From: Nitrospirota bacterium
Lineage (GTDB): Bacteria; Nitrospirota; Thermodesulfovibrionia; UBA6902
DNA: 64,000 nt
Direction: 5' to 3'
Assembly: GCA_016214845.1 (NCBI GenBank)
Contig: JACRMS010000036.1
Coordinates: forward strand, 1-64,000
The notes under the pieces were generated by a model, which made no database searches, was not told where the DNA came from, and saw nothing but the letters and a program-made list of their open reading frames with translations. Positions 58,610-64,000 of this stretch are shown here, piece after piece (the first letter of the stretch is position 1; each line of letters opens with the position of its first letter). A program made the translations under genes and the position numbers.

Positions 58610-59790
58610 AAAAAATAATGATCGGCATCCTGATCGCGGCAGCCCTGGGCGCGGCGGCGTTCTTCTCAGTCGGGGACAAAGAGAATGAGGTCAACTACAG
58701 GACTGAAAAGGCCGTCAAAGGAGACATCGTTGCAACCGTTACAGCGACAGGTACGGTCAATGCCGTGACAACCGTTCTTGTGGGCACGCAGGTCTCCGGC
58801 ACAATTAAAAATATCTTCGTTGATTTTAATTCCCCGGTTAAAAAAGGCCAGGTGATCGCATTAATAGACCCGGCAACTTTTGAGGCGCAGGTGGCGCAGG
58901 CAAGGGCCAATCTTCTTTCAGCAAAAGCAAACCTGGAGAAGTCAGAGACTGCTCTTATAGACGCGAAGCGGACGATGGACAGGAACAGGGGATTACTTTC
59001 AAAAAACCTTATCGCCAGAAGCGAACTTGATACAGCGGAGACGAATTACGAAACTGCGAAGGCGCAGGTGAATGTTTCAAAGGCCCAAGTCGCGCAGACG
59101 GATGCAGCGCTTAAGATCTCGGAGACGAACCTGGGGTACACGAAGATACTTTCTCCGGTTGACGGCGTTGTGATATCGAGGAATGTGGACATCGGGCAGA
59201 CCGTTGCCGCGAGCTTTCAGACGCCCACACTTTTCACCATAGCCCAGGACCTGACGAAGATGCAGATCGATACGAACGTGGATGAAGCTGACATCGGGAA
59301 TATAAAGGTCGGGCAGGATGTTGAATTTACCGTTGACGCCTATCCCGATGTTACTTTTAAAGGACTGGTGTCGCAGGTGCGGAACTCCCCCATCATAGTG
59401 CAGAATGTCGTCACATATGATGTAGTTATCGGAGTGGACAACCCCGTAAGAGAGAACGGCCATTCTCCCCTGCTTAAACCCGGCATGACCGCCAATGTCT
59501 CAATAGTCCTGCAAAGTAAAAAGGACATTCTCAAGATACCAAATGCCGCGCTACGGTTCACCCCTGCCGCTAAAGACAAAGGCCGGACGCAGGGGCAGCA
59601 AAGGGAAAAAGGGCCCGGAGTCTGGGTGCTTGAGGGCGGTAAGGCCAAACGCATGCCTGTAAAAACAGGGATCAGCGACGGCAATTACACTGAACTCGTC
59701 TCAGGCGGCGTAAGTGAGGGACAGGAGTTAATAGTTGAGTCTCTTGCGAAACAAAAAAATACCGGCAGCGCTCCACGTCCAAGGTTCTGA
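58606..59790 (+). CDS. MacA-type periplasmic adaptor
   Basis: This 394-residue fusion protein has an N-terminal membrane anchor or signal (MIGILIAAALGAAAFFSVGD). The lipoyl halves show VGTQVSGTIKNIFVDFNSPV and TKILSPVDGVVISRNVDIGQ, with a long hairpin between (PATFEAQVAQARANLLSAKA) and barrel DAYPDVTFKGLVSQVRNSPI. It couples the ABC exporter of the next two genes with TolC. It ends one base before the ATPase start. Confidence 0.93.
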   Translation: MKKIMIGILIAAALGAAAFFSVGDKENEVNYRTEKAVKGDIVATVTATGTVNAVTTVLVGTQVSGTIKNIFVDFNSPVKKGQVIALIDPATFEAQVAQARANLLSAKANLEKSETALIDAKRTMDRNRGLLSKNLIARSELDTAETNYETAKAQVNVSKAQVAQTDAALKISETNLGYTKILSPVDGVVISRNVDIGQTVAASFQTPTLFTIAQDLTKMQIDTNVDEADIGNIKVGQDVEFTVDAYPDVTFKGLVSQVRNSPIIVQNVVTYDVVIGVDNPVRENGHSPLLKPGMTANVSIVLQSKKDILKIPNAALRFTPAAKDKGRTQGQQREKGPGVWVLEGGKAKRMPVKTGISDGNYTELVSGGVSEGQELIVESLAKQKNTGSAPRPRF

Positions 59791-59791
59791 T

Positions 59792-60520
59792 ATGCCGCTT
59801 ATCGAAGCAAACGGGATCCAGAAAGTTTACAGGACAGGCGACATAGATCTCTGCGCGTTATGCGATGTCTCGCTGACTATAGACAAGGGTGAATTTGTGG
59901 CGATCATGGGACAATCGGGTTCGGGTAAATCAACTTTCATGAACATCCTCGGCTGCCTGGACAAACCTACGGGCGGCAAATATATTCTGGAAGGCATTGA
60001 CGTGGGAGGTCTCGACAGGGACGAGCTTGCCGCTATAAGAAACAAAAAAATAGGCTTCGTCTTTCAGGGATTCAATTTGCTTTCAAGGGCCTCCGCGCTT
60101 GAAAATGTTGAACTGCCGATGCTCTATGACGGCCTGTCCTCCAAAGAGAGAAAGCAGAAGGCAATATACGCGCTGAAGAGCGTGGGGCTTGAGGGAAGGG
60201 AAGGACATCATCCCAACCAGCTTTCAGGCGGACAGCAGCAGAGGGTGGCCATAGCAAGGGCGCTGGTGAACAACGCCCCGATCATACTTGCAGATGAACC
60301 CACAGGCAACCTCGATACAAAGACCAGCGCAGAGATAATGGAGCTTTTCGTGAAACTGAACACGGAATCAAATATCACAGTAATACTCGTGACACATGAG
60401 CCTGATATATCCGAATACAGCAAACGTGTAATAAAATTCCTTGACGGCCGGATTGTCAGCGATGAGAAAAAAGGGAATTTACCACAGAGCCACAGAGACA
60501 CTGAGGAAAAGCTGGGATGA
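59792..60520 (+). CDS. MacB-type ABC exporter ATPase, separate subunit
   Basis: The start at 59792 (MPLIEANGIQKVYR) is preferred; a longer frame overlaps the adaptor. The 242 residues have MGQSGSGKSTFMNILG (Walker A), FVFQGFNLLSRASALENVEL (Q-loop), LSGGQQQRVAIARALVN (signature), IILADEPTGNLDTKTSAEI (Walker B) and VILVTHEPDI (H-loop). In E. coli MacB the ATPase and permease are fused; here they are separate. The last residues (PQSHRDTEEKLG) are encoded by a CACAGAG-family repeat. Confidence 0.93.
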   Translation: MPLIEANGIQKVYRTGDIDLCALCDVSLTIDKGEFVAIMGQSGSGKSTFMNILGCLDKPTGGKYILEGIDVGGLDRDELAAIRNKKIGFVFQGFNLLSRASALENVELPMLYDGLSSKERKQKAIYALKSVGLEGREGHHPNQLSGGQQQRVAIARALVNNAPIILADEPTGNLDTKTSAEIMELFVKLNTESNITVILVTHEPDISEYSKRVIKFLDGRIVSDEKKGNLPQSHRDTEEKLG

Positions 60521-60580
60521 GATCAAAACAGGAACTTATTTATTTTCTTATTTTCTCTGTGCCTCCGTGCCTCTGTGGTT
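60482..60580. repeat. CACAGAG-family inverted repeat, codes for the ATPase C-terminus
   Basis: CCACAGAGCCACAGAGACAC on the left faces GTGCCTCCGTGCCTCTGTGG on the right. The ATPase stop codon lies in the spacer after the left arm. Confidence 0.75.
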
Positions 60581-60602
60581 CCTATGAAATGAAGGTGACA
60601 TT

Positions 60603-61832
60603 ATGATTAATATACCTGCTACATTACGGATCTCACTCAGGGCCTTGAGGGTGAACAAAATGCGCTCAGCCCTCACCATGCTCGGAATTATTATCGGGGT
60701 CGGCGCGGTCATCGCGATGCTCGCGGTCGGCACAGGCGCAAGCAGCCAGATTCAGCAGCAGATATCAAGCCTGGGAAGCAACCTCCTGATGGTCGTTCCG
60801 GGGGCCACTTCCTCAGGCGGCGTCAGGATGGGCGCTGGAACTCAATCAACTTTGACGCTGGGAGATGCCGAGGCCGTATTGAAGGAATGCCCGGCGGTAT
60901 CTGATGTGGCCCCGGTGCTCAGCGGTGTCGCGCAGATCGTTTACGGCAATCAGAACTGGTCGACAGGCGTGACAGGGACAACCCCCGGGATGTTAAACGT
61001 GCGCGACTGGAAGCTGTCTGCCGGCAGGGCTTTTACAGAGCAGGACATCAAAAGCGCGACAAAGGTCTGCCTGCTTGGACAAACGGTTGTGGACATGCTC
61101 TTTGGAGGTTTGGACCCGGTGGGGCAAATAGTCAGGATAAAAAAGATACCGTTTACAGTCATCGGCGTCCTTGAGGTCAAAGGCCAGGACCCCAGAGGAC
61201 AGGACCAGGATGACGCGATCTATGTGCCGGTGACAACAGCGCAGAAAAAGCTCTTCGGCACCTCATTCCCCGGCATGATAAGAATGATGATGGTAAAGGC
61301 AAAGAGCACGGAAGACCTTGATTCAGCGGAGAGGCAGATCAACGAGCTGCTCAGGCAGAGGCACCACATCGGGCAGAGGCAGGAAAATGATTTTACCGTC
61401 CGGAACCTCACGCAGATGATGCAGGCCGCGGAGCAGTCCGCGAGTGTCATGACAATGCTGCTTGGCGCGATAGCGTCCGTGTCCCTGCTTGTCGGAGGGA
61501 TCGGCATTATGAACATCATGCTCGTATCGGTCACTGAAAGGACAAGGGAAATAGGGATACGCATGGCAGTAGGCGCAAAGACCTGGGACATAAGGCTCCA
61601 GTTTATAATTGAGGCGCTGGCATTATCATTGACAGGAGGCGCTGCAGGGATAGTCATCGGCCTGACGAGCTCGCAGATAATTTCATCGTTAGCGGAATGG
61701 CCCACGATAGTCTCCCCGCTTTCGGTGCTCCTCGCTTTCAGCTTCTCCGGGCTTGTGGGAATATTCTTCGGGTTCTATCCCGCATATAAGGCCTCACTGC
61801 TTAACCCGATCGAGGCTTTGAGATATGAGTAA
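60603..61832 (+). CDS. MacB-type ABC exporter permease
   Basis: This 409-residue protein has the four-helix MacB/FtsX plan: first helix MRSALTMLGIIIGVGAVIAM, a large periplasmic domain (about 60-275), and three C-terminal helices (MTMLLGAIASVSLLVGGIGI, VSVTERTREIGIRMAVGAKT, LLAFSFSGLVGIFFGFYPAY). The REIGIRMAVGAKT coupling helix is diagnostic. Its stop lies in a GC-rich palindrome (61829-61857). Confidence 0.93.
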   Translation: MINIPATLRISLRALRVNKMRSALTMLGIIIGVGAVIAMLAVGTGASSQIQQQISSLGSNLLMVVPGATSSGGVRMGAGTQSTLTLGDAEAVLKECPAVSDVAPVLSGVAQIVYGNQNWSTGVTGTTPGMLNVRDWKLSAGRAFTEQDIKSATKVCLLGQTVVDMLFGGLDPVGQIVRIKKIPFTVIGVLEVKGQDPRGQDQDDAIYVPVTTAQKKLFGTSFPGMIRMMMVKAKSTEDLDSAERQINELLRQRHHIGQRQENDFTVRNLTQMMQAAEQSASVMTMLLGAIASVSLLVGGIGIMNIMLVSVTERTREIGIRMAVGAKTWDIRLQFIIEALALSLTGGAAGIVIGLTSSQIISSLAEWPTIVSPLSVLLAFSFSGLVGIFFGFYPAYKASLLNPIEALRYE

Positions 61833-61857
61833 GGGCGGGTTTAAAACCAGCCCTTGC
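61829..61857. repeat. GC-rich palindrome carrying the macB-permease stop
   Basis: GTAAGGGCGGGTTT and its degenerate partner AACCAGCCCTTGC form the diverged copy of the family. The TAA stop of the permease gene lies in its first bases. Confidence 0.75.
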
Positions 61858-61883
61858 AAAAATAAGAGAGGACAACAGATTAA

Positions 61884-62981
61884 ATGGAAGAACAGAAAAC
61901 ACCAGCAAACGGAAGTCATAAAAAGAAGATCGCCATCACGATCTTTGTCCTCGTTCTGATAGCAAGCGCGATCACGGGATATTTTTATGTCCAGTATAAA
62001 AATACCCACATCACCACGGATGACGCCTTTATCACAGGGCGCATCCATACAATCGCCTCGAAGGTCCAGGGGACGGTCAAAAAAGTTTATGTTGAAGATA
62101 ACCAGCCTGTGAAGCAGGGCGAGCTTCTTCTTGAGATAGACTCCGCGGATTTCGACGTCAGTGTGAAAGGCGCCTCTTCAGGTCTTGAAACTGAGAAGAC
62201 AAAACTTACAGAGCTGGATTCTCAGCTCGATACGACAAGAAAACAATTTGAGGAGATCAAGTCGGCGGTCGGCGCGGCAAGGGCGAACCTTGAACTTCAG
62301 GAGGCGAACATGCGTCAGGCAGAGACAGATTTGAAAAGGGCCGGGAGCCTTATCAAAGATGAAATTATTCCCAGGGAAACTTACGACAGGACAAAAACAG
62401 CGTACGATGTAGCAGTCGCCCAGGTAAAGGCGGCAAAAGAGGAACTGAAGCGGACTGAATCGCGCCTTGAAACACAGAAGGCTGTTATAAAGCAGGCATC
62501 AACAGCAATTGAGCCACAGAAATCTTTGATAAAACAGAAAGAGGCCTCGCTGGCAGCGGCTGAGCTGAACCTTGGGTACACGAAAATCTACGCCCCTGCT
62601 GAAGGGCGCGTCACGAGGAAGTCCGTTGAGGCCGGCAACCAGGTCCAGGCGGGCCAGCCGCTTATGGCTGTCGTGCCTCTTGATGATATCTGGGTGGTTG
62701 CAAATTACAAAGAAACACAGTTAGACAAAATAAGGCCGGGACAGAAGGCGGAGATAAAGATCGACACATATCCCGATAAAAAATTTACCGGCAAGGTAGA
62801 CAGCATTATGGCAGGCACGGGCGCAGTCTTTTCTTTATTTCCCCCTGAAAACGCTACAGGCAATTTTGTCAAAATAGTGCAGAGGGTGCCGGTCAAGATA
62901 CTTCTTGATAAAGCCACAGACCCCGACCATATTTTAAGAATCGGCATGTCCGTGGAGCCGACGATAGTGGTTGAAAAATAG
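61884..62981 (+). CDS. EmrA-type periplasmic adaptor
   Basis: This 365-residue HlyD-family protein has one N-terminal membrane helix (IAITIFVLVLIASAITGYFY). TDDAFITGRIHTIASKVQGT (lipoyl half) and a long coiled-coil hairpin (about 90-215) follow. Then come KIYAPAEGRVTRKSVEAGNQ, VVANYKETQLDKIRPGQKAE and DTYPDKKFTGKVDSI. It couples the DHA2 pump downstream to an outer-membrane TolC. Confidence 0.93.
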   Translation: MEEQKTPANGSHKKKIAITIFVLVLIASAITGYFYVQYKNTHITTDDAFITGRIHTIASKVQGTVKKVYVEDNQPVKQGELLLEIDSADFDVSVKGASSGLETEKTKLTELDSQLDTTRKQFEEIKSAVGAARANLELQEANMRQAETDLKRAGSLIKDEIIPRETYDRTKTAYDVAVAQVKAAKEELKRTESRLETQKAVIKQASTAIEPQKSLIKQKEASLAAAELNLGYTKIYAPAEGRVTRKSVEAGNQVQAGQPLMAVVPLDDIWVVANYKETQLDKIRPGQKAEIKIDTYPDKKFTGKVDSIMAGTGAVFSLFPPENATGNFVKIVQRVPVKILLDKATDPDHILRIGMSVEPTIVVEK

Positions 62982-63000
62982 ATCTACAAAAGCAGTTGGA

Positions 63001-63125
63001 CCACAGAGATCACTGAGAATGGACCTAATGTCAATATAAAGTCATTTGATATGAGTAAAAACAAGACAGATACAAATTATATAAATAAGTTTTTAATCTC
63101 CGTGTTCTCCGTGCACTCCGTGGTT
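63001..63125. repeat. CACAGAG-family inverted repeat (diverged)
   Basis: CCACAGAGATCACTGAG on the left faces TCTCCGTGTTCTCCGTG and CTCCGTGG on the right, with an AT-rich middle. It fills the gap before the emrB-like gene. Confidence 0.65.
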
Positions 63126-63143
63126 ATTTCCTAAGGAACTTTC

Positions 63144-64000
63144 ATGAACAAATGGCTTGTCGCACTTACAGTAATGCTCCCCACGCTCATCGAGATCATC
63201 GACACGTCTGTAGTCAATGTCTCGCTTGATCACATCCGAGGGAGTCTGTCCGCGGGGATTGATGAGGCGACGTGGACCATTACATCTTATCTCGTATCAA
63301 ACGCGATCATCATCCCGATGACGGGATGGCTAAGCAGGTATTTCGGCAGGAAGCGTTATCTGATATTTTCAATTTCCCTGTTTACCTTCAGCTCGCTGCT
63401 CTGCGGCTTGGCGTGGAACCTGCAGAGCCTTGTATTCTTCAGGATACTTCAGGGCATGGGAGGCGGCGCGCTCCAGCCGATATCACAGTCAATACTGCTT
63501 GAGACCTTTCCTCAAAAACAGCACGGCATGGCGATGGCCATATTCGGCATAGGGATAATGTTCGGGCCAATTGTCGGGCCTCTTTTAGGAGGGTGGATCA
63601 CGGACAGCTGGTCGTGGCACTGGATCTTCTTCATCAATATCCCGATAGGCATCATCTCGATATTGATGGTGATATTTTTTATTGTTGACCCGCTGTACAT
63701 GAAAGGCATGAAGATGAAGATCGACTACTGGGGACTCGCGTTTCTCGCGCTCGGACTCGGCTGCCTGCAGATAGTCCTTGACAAGGGTGAGAGGGAAGAC
63801 TGGTTCGCGTCGGATTTCATAATGTGGTTCAGTATAATCTCGGCAGTCTCCCTGACACTCTTTGTGATCATTGAATTATTCGCGGAGCATCCCGTGGTCA
63901 ATTTGAAGACATTAAAGAACGTGACATTCACAACAGGCAGCCTTATTATGTTCTTTGCGTTTTTCAATCTGTTCGGCAGCATCGTGCTTCTGCCGATATA
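63144..64000 (+). CDS. EmrB/QacA-type DHA2 drug exporter (N-terminal part, cut by window edge)
   Basis: The start at 63144 follows AAGGAACTTTC. The visible 285 residues begin MNKWLVALTVMLPTLIEIID and continue with the DHA2 motif TSVVNVSLDHIRGSL and SYLVSNAIIIPMTGWLSRYF. GRKRYL (motif A), LQGMGGGALQPISQSI and LGPL-like PIVGPLLGGWITDSW follow. At least seven helices are seen. The 14-helix MFS pump would work with the adjacent adaptor. The C-terminal half is outside the window. Confidence 0.93.
   Translation, partial: MNKWLVALTVMLPTLIEIIDTSVVNVSLDHIRGSLSAGIDEATWTITSYLVSNAIIIPMTGWLSRYFGRKRYLIFSISLFTFSSLLCGLAWNLQSLVFFRILQGMGGGALQPISQSILLETFPQKQHGMAMAIFGIGIMFGPIVGPLLGGWITDSWSWHWIFFINIPIGIISILMVIFFIVDPLYMKGMKMKIDYWGLAFLALGLGCLQIVLDKGEREDWFASDFIMWFSIISAVSLTLFVIIELFAEHPVVNLKTLKNVTFTTGSLIMFFAFFNLFGSIVLLPI

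Overview
The window looks like a chromosomal segment from a Gram-negative, free-living bacterium, most probably of the Nitrospirota (Thermodesulfovibrionia-like) or a neighbouring deep-branching phylum. This is an inference from gene content: outer-membrane porin, Mla and tripartite efflux systems, PEP-CTERM sorting signals, sigma-54 regulators, a UGA-containing thioredoxin-like gene, a HydG-like enzyme in the thiamine operon, and many families of short dispersed repeats. No rRNA or tRNA gene was seen.

Layout. 1-2040: left end of an IS element abutting a decayed secreted matrixin-type protease. 2084-3344: small four-helix protein and a composite toxin-antitoxin locus. 3464-9207 (minus): housekeeping run trxA, trxB, ffh, rpsP, khpA, trmD, rplS, rnhB, without rimM. 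9361-11355: DUF488 protein and unrecognised small proteins. 11430-15153: outer-membrane porin, a sigma-54 promoter, and a PAS-PAS sigma-54 activator. 15158-19876: thiamine operon behind a TPP riboswitch with a terminator (hydG-like/thiH, thiS, thiG, thiE, thiC). 19928-25964: DMT transporter, NtrC-type response regulator, gatB, a vapBC-type module, gatA. 26651-28555: glgB. 28658-38436: secreted proteins, comprising a 2411-residue M6 protease with RCC1, lectin and metal-binding repeats, a small exported partner, and two PEP-CTERM proteins sharing promoter-region sequence. 38599-42889: B12-type radical SAM, FAD oxidoreductase, TusA-like protein and YeeE/YedE transporter. 43023-45653: mlaE-mlaF-mlaD. 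45823-48613: cyclophilin, nucleotidyltransferase-like protein, TPM-domain protein, LemA. 48651-50819: selenocysteine thioredoxin-like gene, two-CW protein, rlmI-like methyltransferase. 50856-64000: TetR regulator followed by a stacked efflux region (TolC-AcrA-AcrB, TolC-MacA-MacB split into ATPase and permease, EmrA-EmrB).

The most notable observations are: (i) a gene with an in-frame UGA at the first redox position of a thioredoxin-like fold (UxxC), which ordinary gene calling would truncate; (ii) a HydG-type enzyme with the C-terminal CX2CX22C motif in the ThiH position of a riboswitch-controlled thiamine operon; (iii) short tandem repeats with a 7-base period that sit at operon seams as inverted arrays and also lie in frame inside thiE, tolC and an adaptor signal peptide; (iv) GC-rich palindromes that carry stop codons or lie in frame inside a radical SAM gene; (v) two PEP-CTERM genes with duplicated upstream regions containing sigma-54-like promoters and a shared palindrome, which also occurs ahead of the giant protease operon.
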